From contig OY998182.1 of assembly GCA_963921935.1 (NCBI GenBank), forward strand, positions 36,362,028 through 36,426,027: DNA of 64,000 nucleotides, read 5' to 3'. The notes beneath the pieces are model-generated. The model was not told where the DNA came from. It ran no database searches and saw nothing but the letters and a program-made list of their open reading frames with translations. Of the stretch, positions 1 through 10,473 are shown piece after piece. Origin of the DNA: Galeruca laticollis (taxonomy: Eukaryota > Arthropoda > Insecta > Coleoptera > Chrysomelidae). The position numbers were made by a program, and so were the translations under genes. The number at the start of each line of letters is the position of its first letter. The stretch's first letter is position 1.

Positions 1-159
1 CTGACCGTCAAGCACATACTTACTGACTGCAAACAATTTTCCGCTACATATAAACGATTCGACCTAAGGCCTAACCTCAAGGAAATGCTCCACTGTCCCA
101 CCGAGATCAAGAAAGTCTTACAGTTTCTGAAAGCTACGCATCTCTACCATAAAATCTAA
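1..159 (+). pseudogene. C-terminal end of a non-LTR retrotransposon ORF2 (partial)
   Basis: The frame is open from the window edge to a TAA at 157-159. It begins with the HILTDC motif, the H-x4-C half of the C-terminal zinc knuckle that follows RNase H in Jockey/R1/I-type retrotransposons. Only about 52 residues lie in the window; RT and RNase H would be to the left. It would take part in target-primed reverse transcription. The clade cannot be fixed from this piece. Confidence 0.7.
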
Positions 160-271
160 TTTAAAAATTAGTAATAGTTGTTATTCAGTATCATGTAAAT
201 ATTTGTAATTATTTTTCTGTGCCAATGACCTGCGCTGTCGAGGCACGTTAAGCTAAAATAAAAAAAAAAAA
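1..271 (+). mobile_element. 3' end of a non-LTR retrotransposon with poly(A) tail
   Basis: The ORF2 stop is followed by about 100 bp of 3' UTR and then a 12-A run ending at 271. This is the normal 3' terminus of a LINE-type element. No target-site duplication can be tested because the 5' end is outside the window. Confidence 0.7.
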
Positions 272-726
272 CTATTATCAGTAGTATTCCGTCGCGATAT
301 ATGCTATTTATCAGAACATGTTTACTCGACGAAAGTAAAACCGATACTGACTACGAGCTAAATTCGATTGACGGCTTAATGCCGATTGTAGCCAGACCGT
401 GGACATCATGTAAGTATAACTGGACCAATAGCTGAGTGCTACTATACCTATGGTGTGAATCAAGCCTTACGGTTTTCCGGGTACAATTAAGGATCAACAA
501 GGTTAATTAGACCCAAACAGTGAATGAATGGGGATTCATGCACCTAAGTCTTTAAAAATAAGTTTTAATCTAATAATAACTAGAAGTATTAAAATTAGTA
601 TAAAAAAGCTTTTGTGATAATAAAAATATAAAAAATGGGTGGATATTGTTTTTTTAAGTGTTCTAAGTGAATAGCTGTACTTATTTGTCATTTTAATCAT
701 TATATAATCAAGATTTATTAGTCTAA
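272..726. other. Unassigned spacer
   Basis: AT-rich sequence. I see no coding similarity, repeat structure or RNA gene here. Confidence 0.5.
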
Positions 727-1177
727 GATCCGAAGTAAAATCGACCTTCACCTATATAGTTAACGGATGAAAATAATTTTATAAGTAATTTAGGATGTTA
801 AAAATTATTAAAAAAAATGGGTTGCTTGAAAAAATCCTGGCCAGGCTATAATTAATTAAAAATTGAAAAATCACTTATTTTTTAATTACTACTGATAAGT
901 TTAATGAAGAAATTGTACACCAACCGTAAGTACAAAGCCTATATGCAAACGTAAGTTTGTCTATATTTTTCCTGGCCTAACTATTGGGTTGCCAGGTGTA
1001 AACAGGTATTTTGGTATTAGTTATTTTCACTTACTTGTTTATTTTATAAATTTAACATAAAAATAAGCGCCGTTTTATTGCGAACACAAAGGTATAGGGT
1101 TGTCCGTAAAAAGCCTGTCCTGAATGACGCTTGTCGAATTTTAAGAAATAAAATTTTTATGCGACTGTTAACGTGCG
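727..1177 (+). repeat. Left long terminal inverted repeat
   Basis: Reverse-complement partner of 2214-2582. Shared blocks include the region around AATTATAGCCTGGCCAGGAT and the inner block around CGACTGTTAACGTGCG. It has one large indel and scattered substitutions relative to its partner, so the copy is old. Confidence 0.75.
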
Positions 1178-1216
1178 AGGATTGTTTTTCACGCTCACAA
1201 AATAGCACTGGGATCA

Positions 1217-1966
1217 AGGATTTTAATTAAAACTTCGGATACTGATGTTTTGGTAATTTTGCTGGGAAATATGCACAAAATTTCACATTCTGCAATTTGG
1301 CTAGCTTCTTCAGCAACTAAAAAGCTACATAACCAATACCTTGATTGCATCAACTGCATCGATTTGGCTTTGAAGTTGGGATCAAAATTATGTTAAAGTT
1401 TACCTGCTTTTCACGCCTATACAGGTTGTGATTACACAGCAGCATTTTACAATAAAGGGAAAATTAAACCTTTCAAAATATTTTCTCAGAATGAAAAATA
1501 TCAAACTATTTTTACATCGTTAACTGATGAAGCCGATGTTTTCAATGATGAAAAAATGGATGTTGTTCAAGAGTTTACAGCGAAAATTTATGGCGTAAAT
1601 AACTGCAATAGCGTAAATGACGCAAGAAATCAAATTTTTATATGTAATTATGCTGCAAAAGAAGGCAACGAACAGTTTAAAAAAAAAAAGTATTGACTCC
1701 AATACTATACCGCCATGCTGGATATCCCTACAACAAAACAACAACAGAACAATTTTTGTTAATTCTATAGTCTATTCTGAGTCTATATGTATCAAACTCC
1801 AGCCTGAAAACTGCGGTTGGCATTTAGATGATTATTTAAAACCAACAGGATTTATTTGGGACCAAACGCGACAGTACAAGACATTATCGAAATGACGGAA
1901 GATGATAGTCAATCTACCGAAATCCTTAATGAAAATTTTACTTCAGTAGAATCAGACATAGAATAA
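1217..1966 (+). pseudogene. Degraded gene of a PIN/FEN1-like nuclease-type family inside the long-TIR element
   Basis: Visible segments in order are TSDTDVLVILLGNM, then a stop and frameshift near 1395, then FHAYTGCDYTAAFYNKGKIK, further sequence containing SVNDARNQIF, a frameshift at the A-run near 1685, and ENCGWHLDDYLKP, ending in an acidic tail and TAA at 1964-1966. I recognise this arrangement (S/T-D-T-D-V-L, then H-A-x-T-G-C-D, then G-K-G-K, then a C-terminal G-W) from repetitive invertebrate genes of unknown function. The acidic TD-D and GCDY motifs resemble the FEN1/XPG PIN-nuclease fold; that link is inference. At least three frame breaks show that it is dead. Confidence 0.5.
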
Positions 1967-2213
1967 TAATTATGAATTACAATTTCTTTTTTATTAATGT
2001 AATATTTATATTTATGATGTGCTTTAATAAAAATTTTGTACTGAATAAAATATCCTTGGTTTTTTCTAATTTGAAAGTTTACTAGTCTATCGCTATCATT
2101 TTCTATTACATGAGCTACTGACATGCCACTCTATTACATACTGTGGTCATGCCGCGTGCTACCTCAACTCTGTCTTCGTCCATCGCACGGGATATTTGTC
2201 TCGAACCTCTTTG

Positions 2214-2582
2214 TCGCACGTTCACAGTCGCATTAAAATTTTATTTCTTAAAATTCGACAACCGTCATTCAGGACAGGCTTTTTGCGGGCAACCCTATAT
2301 CATTGTGTTCGCTATAAAACAGCGCTTATTTTTATGTTCAATTTATGGAATAATCAAGTAAGTGAAAACAACTAATACCAAAATACCTGTTTACACCTGG
2401 CAACACAATAGTTAGACCAGGAAAAATATTGGCAACGCTGATTTTTTAATTTTTAATTAATTATAGCCTGGCCAGGATTTTTTCAAGCAACCCATTTTTT
2501 ATAATTTTTAACGTACTAAATTACTTATAAAATTATTTTCATCCATTAACCATATGGGTAAAGGTCGATTTTACTTCGGATC
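2214..2582 (-). repeat. Right long terminal inverted repeat
   Basis: Inverted partner of 727-1177, lacking about 80 bp of that arm. It ends outward at CTTCGGATC. Confidence 0.75.
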
Positions 2583-3084
2583 CTTTACTATATATTCATC
2601 GAAAAAAAAATGTATATAGAATAAGTGTTTTAATATTTTTGTTTGTATTTATAAAAATTTTTTCAGTGTAAGTTCAATAAATTCGTTATTTCCAAATCTG
2701 TTTTCTATGCTCAAACTTCCTCTCGTTTCCCGCATGTCGACTGTTTATAAAACATTCTGAGGCTGTTATATATACAAGATAATAAAAAAGAGGTAGAGTT
2801 GATATGCGTCATATTAACTCGCGCAGGACAATCAAAAGGTATAACGTCATAACAGGAAATACCAATAGATATTTTTGACGAAATTCCCAGCTGCCTCAAC
2901 TACTCCTTTTCTATTTCTCTCATTAGCCTCTATCCTTTTGTGAATATAAATCCCTGTAACTCATGTTCCCAGGTATTCCGTATCATGATTTGTTAAGCGA
3001 CAACCATGTAAATAAATAAAAATATTTGACAGCTGCTATGTCAAAGTTGACAACTAAAAATATATGCTGCTGAAAGTTCAACAG
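2583..3084. other. Unassigned spacer
   Basis: AT-rich. No coding similarity or repeat was recognised. Confidence 0.4.
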
Positions 3085-3598
3085 TTTTAAACACAGAACT
3101 AAAACATAGAGAAGTGAAATACTAATACTTCCGTGCTTAGGAAAACGTTACCATAAGGAGGCTGCCATTTTGCCAAAATAAGCATGGTACGCACATGCGC
3201 AGTGTTGACCATTGTTTAACAGTTGCATATTTTTACTGGAGTCTGTTCAAAATACTAAGAATATAATTTTAATGAAATTTTCATAACTATTAAGATCTTG
3301 CCATAAAACTTGGAACTCGTTTAGATTTTAATAAATAATTTATAACAAGAACAAATATTTATAAAAATAAGTTTTTGTCACAATTTTTTCGTGATCTTTT
3401 AGAGTCTTATAGGTTTATTTAATTTCAAATAATATTAGGTCTCCATTGAAGTGTACCTTAAATAATGTGGAGACGTCCCTGAACACTTGAACTACGCATG
3501 TGCGCACCATGCTTATTTTACCAATATGGCAGCCTCCTAGTGTAAACCAAAAAATGAAACACAATTTCACTTCTCTGTGTTTTTAGTTCTGTTTTAAA
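3085..3598. mobile_element. Foldback MITE with inverted repeats of about 120 bp
   Basis: Positions 3085-3205 and about 3479-3598 are inverted copies; for example GGAGGCTGCCATTTTG on the left pairs with CAATATGGCAGCCTCC on the right, and the outermost parts contain TTTTAAACACAGAAC. The middle 270 bp has no coding capacity. It looks like a non-autonomous DNA element. The target duplication is not clear, so the superfamily is open. Confidence 0.65.
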
Positions 3599-3789
3599 CC
3601 ATGAGAAAAGTATAACAACAAACAATAAGGCTGCCCTTACATTGGATAAGAATTCGTACGAAAATTTGTATGCACGAATTCGTACGAATCATTTATTACG
3701 AATTAAGACGACGTGTGTGGTTACACTAGATCAGTTCATTTACGAATAGAGTAGCGATCTAAATTCAACGTAATTGCCTATCTTGTGAT

Positions 3790-4085
3790 ATGGATTCTAT
3801 CTAAAAGTTGTATCTTTTGGAAACATCACCATTACTGAAATATTTTTACTGCAAAAAAAAGAAGGATATGGGTTGATAACTATTTTTTATCCAGAAATAA
3901 AAAAGGAGAGAGTTTGGAAGGTCATTTGAAGAATTGAGGAGAAATAATGAAAAATTTTTTGAATACATGAGAATGACTCAATCCACATTGGACTATGTAT
4001 TACAGAATGTTGAGAGTAACATTTCTAAGTACTCAAATTTTCGGGAGTGTATATCGCCAAAGCATAAGCTGATAGTAACATTAAG
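3790..4085 (+). pseudogene. Harbinger (HARBI1-like) transposase, exon 1, degraded
   Basis: An ATG at 3790 is followed by an early stop and at least two frame breaks, one an extra AG near 3909. The readable protein includes RRIWVDNYFLSRNKK and then FGRSFEELRRNNEKFFEYMR, ending at ISPKHKLIVTLR, the typical N-terminal part of HARBI1-type nucleases. The segment ends at a consensus donor (AG|GTAAGT at 4084-4091). Joined to 7028 it restores LRYLATG, the family's conserved motif, so the intron is genuine. Confidence 0.75.
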
Positions 4086-4128
4086 GTAAGTAAAATCAAT
4101 TTTTCATAAACACATTAAACACATATTT

Positions 4129-4960
4129 TTATTCATAACTGTATGCCGGTGACGGAGTTGGGACTGGAATATACAGACGAGAGGTCGATTGGAGGTGAGT
4201 TCCAGGTGAAGGAAGAGCATGTTCCTGCATAATCAACTCTATAAATTTAGATCTAAGATATAGCTTTTTATACGTAGGCAATGGCTGAATGGATGGGATC
4301 AGACTTAATAGAAAATATATGTCATCATCCCGCTTATGCTCAAACTGCTGCTTTAAATGTTGTAATTTTTCTTTTTCAATACCCTTAAGTTGTTGAATTG
4401 CGTCATCTTTAAAATTTCTCGCTTTTTTTAGCGGAGGATTACTTTTGTTTGATTTTGCCTCATCCATTGTTGACCTCTTCTTGTTCTTGGAAGACAATGG
4501 ATTAATGAAAGTAGTTTTGTTGCTCTATTTCAGTTTCAGTTCCTCGTTGGGACTACTCGCTATTGTTCATTGGACTCAATGCTGAATCTTCCTCGACATC
4601 GTCTTAAGTGGAATATTCTTTTGTACGATTTTCTATATTACCTGTTGTTTTTCTAGGTGTAAATTGATCTTTTATAAAGAGCATATTTTTGAAAAATTGC
4701 CACTTTGATTGTGGTTCAACAACAGCAGCATCTCCACTCCTTTTTTCGTCAAGTTTAGAAATTTCCTTTCTAAAAGTATCACCCAATCCTCGCCATTTTG
4801 ACGCACAACATCTTCTGATAAGAAAATTTGGAATACTTTGTTCGTTCTTTTTTTAACAATTACATGATTTATTTTTTTAAATAAACTGACAAGATTTGGG
4901 GTTACTTTTCTTGGATGTTTTATGTCCAGAAATTTATACATCAAATAAAATACATACATA
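4129..4960 (-). pseudogene. MADF-BESS DNA-binding protein of the Harbinger element, degraded
   Basis: Read on the minus strand, the first part is a MADF domain (WRGLGDTFRKEISKLDEKR, then SKWQFFKNMLFIKDQFTPR). The C-terminal part holds a BESS motif (DDDIYFLLSLIPSIQPLP) followed by a proline-rich tail. Between them are a one-base frameshift near 4795 and stops near 4605 and 4553, so it is inactive. MADF/Myb proteins are the obligate second ORF of PIF/Harbinger elements, binding the TIRs and importing the transposase into the nucleus. The whole gene lies antisense inside the transposase intron. Confidence 0.75.
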
Positions 4961-5055
4961 TTTTAACGAAAATATACCAATCGATTCAAAAGTTAAGGGG
5001 GGACCTGACAAGATACGCACTGTATAATATATCCTGGAGAGGTAACACATAAATA

Positions 5056-6937
5056 CAGCTGTCCCTCGATAATCCGACGTACTACGTAGTCCGACACGAT
5101 GCCGGCACCAACATGCATCTCCCTCCCTCCGCTCCGGCAGGAAGCAAAACAAACCTTCAGTGACATGAACCCTCCTCCCTCCGCTCTGTGGGGACAGATC
5201 AGTCCAGTGTAGTTAGTTCAGCAGTTGTGTTGTATAGTTTCGGACGTACATTATTTACTATTGCTTTGTGTTACGTTTTGACAGTGTCATTGCGTGTAGT
5301 GACAGTGTAAAAATGGCAAGCACAAGTGTGAAACGTAAACATAAAACATTAAGTTTATCTGAAAAATGGGAAATTATTAAACGAATAGACCGTTGTGAAA
5401 CTCCGAGTGCAATATCTAAAGAGTATGACATTGGACGACCTACTGTCTACGATATTGTGAAAAATAGGTCTACGATATTGTGAAAAATAGGGAAAAAATT
5501 GAAAAATTCATAAAGTCTATTGATGATGAGCCCAGGAACAGAAAAACTCTTAAGACTAGCGAGTTGCCCGAGGTCGAAGACGCTCTTTTCATTTGGTTCA
5601 AACAGCAGCGAAACCGGAATGCACCTATTTCAGGAGACATTTTGAAACAAAAAGCCCAGTTTTTTTACCAAGAAATAACAAAGTAAACTGACTTCCGCGC
5701 TAGTCACGGGTGGTTTGAAAACTTCAAAAAACGTCATGGTATACGATTTATGCAGATGAGTGGCGAAAAAGTGTCTGCTAACGAGTCTGAAATCCAGGAA
5801 TTCATTGAAAAATTGGACGCAAAAATCAATGAACTTGGCCTAGTTCCTGAACAAATTTATAACGCCGATGAAACCGGCTTGAATTGGCGTCAGCTACCAA
5901 CAAAGTCATTTGTAACTGAAGATGAAAAGAAAGTTTCTGGAAGAAAATTACAAAAAGAAAGAATCACTCTGATGGTATGTGCGAATGCGTCAGGAACTCA
6001 CAAGTTAAAACTGTTAGTTGTTGGTAAATAAAAAACCCACGTGCGTTAAAAAATGTAAAGGACGAATCTTTACCAGTAACCTACATGTGTCAAAGCCGTG
6101 CATGGGTCACAAAAGAGGTTTTTCATGATTGGCACTTTAAAAGCTTTGTCCCTCGAGTTAAGCAAGAACTAAAAAAGGAGAAGTTACCAGTGAAAGCCCT
6201 TCTATTGCTTGACAACGCACCCGGACACCCTGACAAGGATGAATTAAAAGTTAAAACTGCCGATGGTTACAATGAGGTAATGTACTTGCCCAAAAACACG
6301 ACCGCTTTGATCCAGCCAATGGACCAAAACGTCATAGACTCTCAAGACACATTACAAAAAGCGCCTTTTAATGGATGTTGTCAGTCAACCTAATGATGAC
6401 ATTGCAGCCATTTTGAAATCCTTTAACATTAAGGATGCGATTTTGAATGCAGCATTTGCTTGACAGCAACTAAAAAGCACAACCTTGATAAAATCTTGGA
6501 AGAATATTTGGCCTAACAACCCACAACGAAAACTTTGCTTCGTTGGTGTGAGGAGAGAGAATTAGACTTTTCAAATATTTTGATGTTAAAAGGGATTCAA
6601 GAACAAGCAATGACGGACTTCCTGCGTACGAAGAAACAAAAGAAAATCACAGACTTCTTTAATGTGTAAATATGTATGTACATATTGTATATGTATTTTA
6701 CTTAAATTTCTTTCCGTATTTCTTTTAAAAACTTACATGTATGTACTGTCATTTTGTATCCTGGTATTAATAAATTACATGTACCTTTACTGTTTCTTCC
6801 TTTTTTTTAACTTCATTGTGTTCAAACGCATTAAGAATAAAACATCTTTGATAATATGACATTTTTGGTAATCAGACATTTTCGGTAATCCGACATTCTC
6901 TCGGTCCCTTAACTGTCGGATTATCGAGGGACAGCTG
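5056..6937 (+). mobile_element. Tigger/pogo DNA transposon
   Basis: Both ends carry the inverted repeat CAGCTGTCCCTCGATAATCC, flanked by TA at 5054-5055 and 6938-6939. The 1,882-bp length and CENP-B-like transposase are normal for Tigger. It lies within the Harbinger intron, so it inserted later. Confidence 0.9.
5313..6669 (+). pseudogene. Tigger (pogo-family) transposase, DDE_1, frameshifted
   Basis: The start at 5313 gives MASTSVKRKHKTLSLSEKW, a psq-type helix-turn-helix related to CENP-B. A 23-bp tandem duplication (5447-5492) shifts the frame. The CENP-B second HTH follows (HGWFENFKKRHGIRF), then the DDE_1 core: NADETGLNW (first Asp), LLLLDNAPGHP (second Asp) and TTALIQPMDQNVI (third acidic residue). 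The end KKQKKITDFFNV with TAA at 6667-6669 is typical. Further stops and frameshifts near 5684, 6030 and 6380 make it inactive. It would have cut and pasted the element at TA sites in the nucleus. Confidence 0.9.
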
Positions 6938-7027
6938 TATATTCATTGTCCAAAAGAAGTAAAATTATAAAAAAACAACTAACATTTTTTAACAAAAACG
7001 TCGATTATCACTTTTTTTTTGTTATAG

Positions 7028-7310
7028 GTATCTTGCAACTGGAGCTTCGTTTCGATCATTGGCATTTTCATTTCGAATGTCACATACAACTATTCGACAA
7101 GTGGTTTATGAAAACTGTGAAGTTATATGGAACACTTTATACCAAAAGCATATGTCTTTTCTAACAGAGTCAATGTTTTCCTCAATTGCTGAACAGTTTT
7201 ATAGAAAATGGAAATTTCCCATTTGTGTAGGAGCCATTGACGGCAAGCACATTAGAATTAAATGTCCTGGAAAATCTGGATCATTCTATTTCAATTATAA
7301 AAAATATAAA
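7028..7310 (+). pseudogene. Harbinger transposase, exon 2, truncated
   Basis: It begins after an acceptor (TTATAG|G at 7027/7028) and reads YLATGASFRSLAFSFRMSHT, then GAIDGKHIRIKCPGKSGSFY, the first catalytic Asp region of the DDE_4 nuclease. The sequence leaves the family after FNYKK, where the Penelope-like insertion begins. The second catalytic Asp and the Glu are missing. Confidence 0.85.
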
Positions 7311-7365
7311 ATTAACTGTCTCGACCCTTACTTACTTACTTACTTACGTTACAAAACATTACAAA

Positions 7366-8213
7366 ACATTTGGTTTAACCAAGAATGCCTTAGGAAAAAG
7401 GTAATACCAAATTATGTGAATATAAAATGTCACACTGAAACACCACAAGCACAAAAAGCTATAAAATGTGTTCAACGAGTTTGGATAAAAGGAGAATGTA
7501 AGAAATGGTTCAAAGTGAGGGACTCCTTAGACAACTACATAAAAGTTGTACATTCAGAACTCACGTTCCAATTACATCCAGTAGAATTTGACAGTACAGC
7601 ATACCACCAAAATTTACGAATATTAAACTAATTCAAATAATTTTCTTTATGAAAAATTGAAAATTGCCAATTTAATCAAAAATATTGAACCTTCAAAAGT
7701 TAAACGTCAAACAAAAAATGACATTACAGTTTTAAATGCAATCAAAAAGGAAGTAGAAGATAATAACCTAACAGTTACAAAATCAGATAAGGGGAACACA
7801 ACTGTCATTTTGACAACTGAAAATTATAATTCAAAAATATTTAACTTTATAGTATCTAGCGATGCAAAAGTTCTTAAAGCAGACCCGACAAAAAAGTTTT
7901 CTAATAATGTAAGAGATGTTGTTAATAGTTCAAATTATCTTTTAAGTTTAGACCTGTAGTTTCTTATGTTAATGCTCCTAATAATATATTGGCAAAGAGG
8001 CTTAACAATATACTGAATAGTCACAGATATGCATCTCAGTACTCAATTAGAAATTCAATAGAACTAATAAAAAACTTGAAAGCAATCAACTTGCAAGATA
8101 ACTATAAACTTATTTCGTTTGATGTTACTAATATGTTCACTAAAATTCCTCCTAAAGAATGTCTAATACTTGTAAGAAAATTACTAGAAGATAAAATATT
8201 AATCCAGGAATAA
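7366..8213 (+). pseudogene. Penelope-like polyprotein, N-terminal part and first half of RT
   Basis: A PLE-type N-terminus (LRKKVIPNYVNIKCHTE) is followed by a stop near 7631. The RT fingers and palm start then appear: VTKSDKGNTTVILTTENYN, a frameshift near 7955, and KLISFDVTNMFTKIPPKEC, where the Asp in FDVTNMFT is the first catalytic residue. The frame is cut by an insertion after 8213. PLEs use this RT with the GIY-YIG nuclease for target-primed insertion. Confidence 0.85.
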
Positions 8214-8225
8214 TATCAGATATTA

Positions 8226-9020
8226 GTATATAATGCAACGATCATGTAATGAAGGTTATTAATACACGAGCATTAACCGGGATACGAAACGAGCCGAAGG
8301 CGAGTTTCGTATGGTTTATGCGAGTGTATTAATAACAATTACATGAGAGTTGCATACACTATTTTTTCTACGACCGATAAATAATAAAATGAAAACAAGA
8401 ATTAATTTCAAACAAGCTCCCATAATTAAGGCAATCTGTAAAAAAATGGCATTATTTAATTGCAATGATTCCACTTTGATAAAGAGAAATATACAAACAA
8501 TGGAATTAGTTTTTCTTTCAAGAAAATACATTATATTCTAAAAAAAATTTCAACCTGCCCAGGATCTGAACCAAGATCTGCAACGCACTCATGCGCCACG
8601 ACCGCAAGCGTTACCAACTAAGCTACGAAGACTTGTATGAAAAAGTACGCACATTATGCATATACAAATTAATTCATTGTCATAGATTTTTTTTGATTTA
8701 GTTGGAACTAAATTTTCACTTTTAGCTTTATCAGAAATTTCTGGTGGTGTACAAGATAATTCTTCACTACTCGACATGTTGTGAAATGTCAAATAGGTAA
8801 GTAGGTATGTAGAAACATAGACCACTTGATTATCCCCAAGTACTTGTTTCTATTGGCCGAAAAATCGTTTCATAATGAAAAGTACGTATTTTCATTGGCC
8901 AAAATCTGTATCGAAATGAAAATCCGTGTTAAAATGAACAATATTAATAAATGGGTAGCAGGTATTTAATTCGCGTATTATAATACGGGAGTAGAAAAAC
9001 TTAATTTATTTTAGGTATGT
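8226..9020. mobile_element. Hairpin-bearing insertion in the Penelope RT gene
   Basis: The Penelope RT frame stops near 8213 and resumes near 9022. The intervening DNA opens with a hairpin at about 8230-8355, whose arms hold GTTATTAATACACGAGC and its partner around GAGTGTATTAATAAC. It also holds a tRNA-like stretch at 8553-8634. The rest is AT-rich without a supportable gene. The family is unknown. Confidence 0.45.
8553..8634 (-). repeat. tRNA-like sequence, possible SINE head
   Basis: Read on the minus strand it has an A-box-like TAGCTTAGTTGG and a B-box-like GGTTCAGATCC at about the right spacing for a pol III internal promoter. The acceptor stem does not pair well, so a functional tRNA is unlikely. 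A tRNA-derived SINE or a decayed tRNA gene is the better reading. Confidence 0.4.
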
Positions 9021-9021
9021 A

Positions 9022-9200
9022 TTAATCAGAATTATTTCACTTTTGACAATAAGATATATATTCAAAATGAAGGTTTACCAATGGGAAGCCATATATCACC
9101 TATTTTGGCAAACATTTTTATGGACAGTTAAGAAAGAAAGATCTTTGAAAGTAATATTTCGAAAAATGTTTTATTTTGGTATAGAAATGTAGATGACATA
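9022..9200 (+). pseudogene. Penelope-like RT, central part
   Basis: It reads NYFTFDNKIYIQNEGLPMGS then ISPILANIFMD, a stop, and FWYRNVDDI, the RT catalytic box (YVDD-type). The frame is broken exactly at VDDI by the mariner at 9201. Removing the mariner with one TA joins it to 10474 in frame. Confidence 0.85.
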
Positions 9201-10471
9201 CAGTATCCGCCAAAATAAACAGTACCGAAAATAAAAATAAAAATTAATTTTTAATTTCTGTAATGTAAGTGTTCAAAATGTTCACCATTTCGACGCAAAC
9301 AAGCTTCATATCGATTTTGTAAGTCAATAAACATATTTATAAAAAGTGGTTGATGTAACTGCCGAAAAATATTTTGTATTCTTTCCCGTAGTTCGGCAAT
9401 ATTCGCCGGCGGATTTTCCGAGTGAAATATTTTGTCCTTCATTATGCCCCAAAGGTATGCGTCGGGTGGCGTCAGATCAGGTGAATGAGAAGGATATTCG
9501 AAGTCTGTTCCCCGAGAAATTATTCTATTATCGAAATGCTGACGGAGTAAGTCTAAGGTGCGCACAGCTGTATGGCTCGTTGCACCATCTTGTTGGAACC
9601 ATTGTGTGCGAAACTGTAGATTTCGTGCACGGCAAAAGTTATTTAGATCTCTCACAAAAGGTATAATAATTTTCTCTCTATAACGCTCTTGGTTGACAGT
9701 AAGTGGATTCTGATTATCATCTTCAACGAAATAAGGACCAATCATTCCATGACCAGATACCGCGTACCAAACGGTAACTCGAAGACTGTGGAGTGGTTTC
9801 TCTACAATGACATCAGGACGTTCAAATCCAAGGAATCTGGTTGTCGATTAATATAGCCGCTAAGATGAACGTGACTCTCGTCTGAAAACCATATGTTTTT
9901 CAAAAATTCGGGAACTTCGTAAATTAAACTCAACATGCGACCACAGTAAATTTCTCTTGCACGTTTGTCCGCAGCATTTAGTCGTTGTCCAACTTGAATA
10001 CGGTATGGATAACCACCAATTGATTTGAACATGCGACGTAAAGACGTTTCACTAATGTTGAGTTTACATGCAGTTCTTACAAGACTTCTTTGAGGTGATT
10101 GCACAACTGTTTTTCGACGACCTGAAGAACCTTTACGTTGACACAATACACTACCAGTGCGACGAAATTTTTCAACAACAGCTAACATCACACTTTTACT
10201 AGGAGCTGCTTTATTAAATTTTTGTTGATATTTTATTGACACCTGTTCTAAGCTTGGACCATCATTACGACCTTTTCCGTATGAACGAAAATAATGCTCT
10301 ACCAAAAAAACTTTTTCTTCCGTTGTTAGAACCAATTTTAAATCAAATTTAACTGCAGCGTACTATTAATATATCAACTAATGGCAATTAAGTCAAATAT
10401 GATAAATCCATATAACATAAACAACTCCACAGCACTCTCTGTTTCGGTACTGTTTATTTTGGCGGATACCG
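9201..10471 (-). mobile_element. Mariner-superfamily transposon (DD41D type)
   Basis: The inverted ends begin CAGTATCCGCC and CGGTATCCGCC and extend about 30 bp. TA flanks both sides (9199-9200 and 10472-10473). It is 1,271 bp long with a single minus-strand transposase gene, and it is inserted in the Penelope RT. Confidence 0.9.
9251..10335 (-). pseudogene. DD41D mariner-type transposase, one frameshift
   Basis: The N-terminus (MVLTTEEKVFLVEHYFRSYG) carries HTH domains. The catalytic core has FSDESHVHL (first Asp), WFQQDGATSH (second Asp) and LTPPDAYLWG (third Asp). I count 41 residues between the second and third Asp, as in the rosa-like DD41D group. One frameshift near 9835 breaks the gene; the remaining frames are open over 177 and 164 residues. 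It looks like a fairly young but inactive copy. Confidence 0.85.
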
Positions 10472-10473
10472 TA

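Larger units (their letters stand above)
727..2582. mobile_element. DNA element with long terminal inverted repeats (unclassified)
   Basis: Positions 727-1177 and 2214-2582 are inverted copies of each other, with the outer ends both reading GATCCGAAGTAAAATCGA inward. The left arm is about 80 bp longer because of an indel near 870-960. The roughly 1-kb core holds a degraded gene (1217-1966) that does not look like an RNase H-fold transposase. No clear target-site duplication was found. This could be an autonomous family of unknown type, or a non-autonomous element that captured a host gene. Confidence 0.65.
3629..7310 (+). mobile_element. PIF/Harbinger DNA transposon, interrupted by Tigger and truncated by a Penelope-like element
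   Basis: The candidate left end is GGCTGCCCTTACATTGG at 3629, preceded by TAA, which fits the 3-bp target preference of Harbinger elements. It carries the two standard genes of the superfamily, a HARBI1-type nuclease (two exons, plus strand) and a MADF-BESS DNA-binding protein (minus strand). A 1,882-bp Tigger element sits inside, and the right part is lost where Penelope-like sequence starts near 7311. Confidence 0.75.

Noticed and set aside
7059..7631. Single 190-codon frame
   Set aside because: It is a chance fusion of the Harbinger exon 2 with the N-terminus of the Penelope-like protein across an insertion boundary.
8553..8634. Functional tRNA gene
   Set aside because: The A and B boxes are visible but the acceptor stem does not pair and the cloverleaf is not convincing. 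Kept only as a tRNA-like repeat.
9346..9666. Plus-strand frame of 106 codons
   Set aside because: It is antisense to the DD41D transposase, whose motifs are clear on the minus strand.
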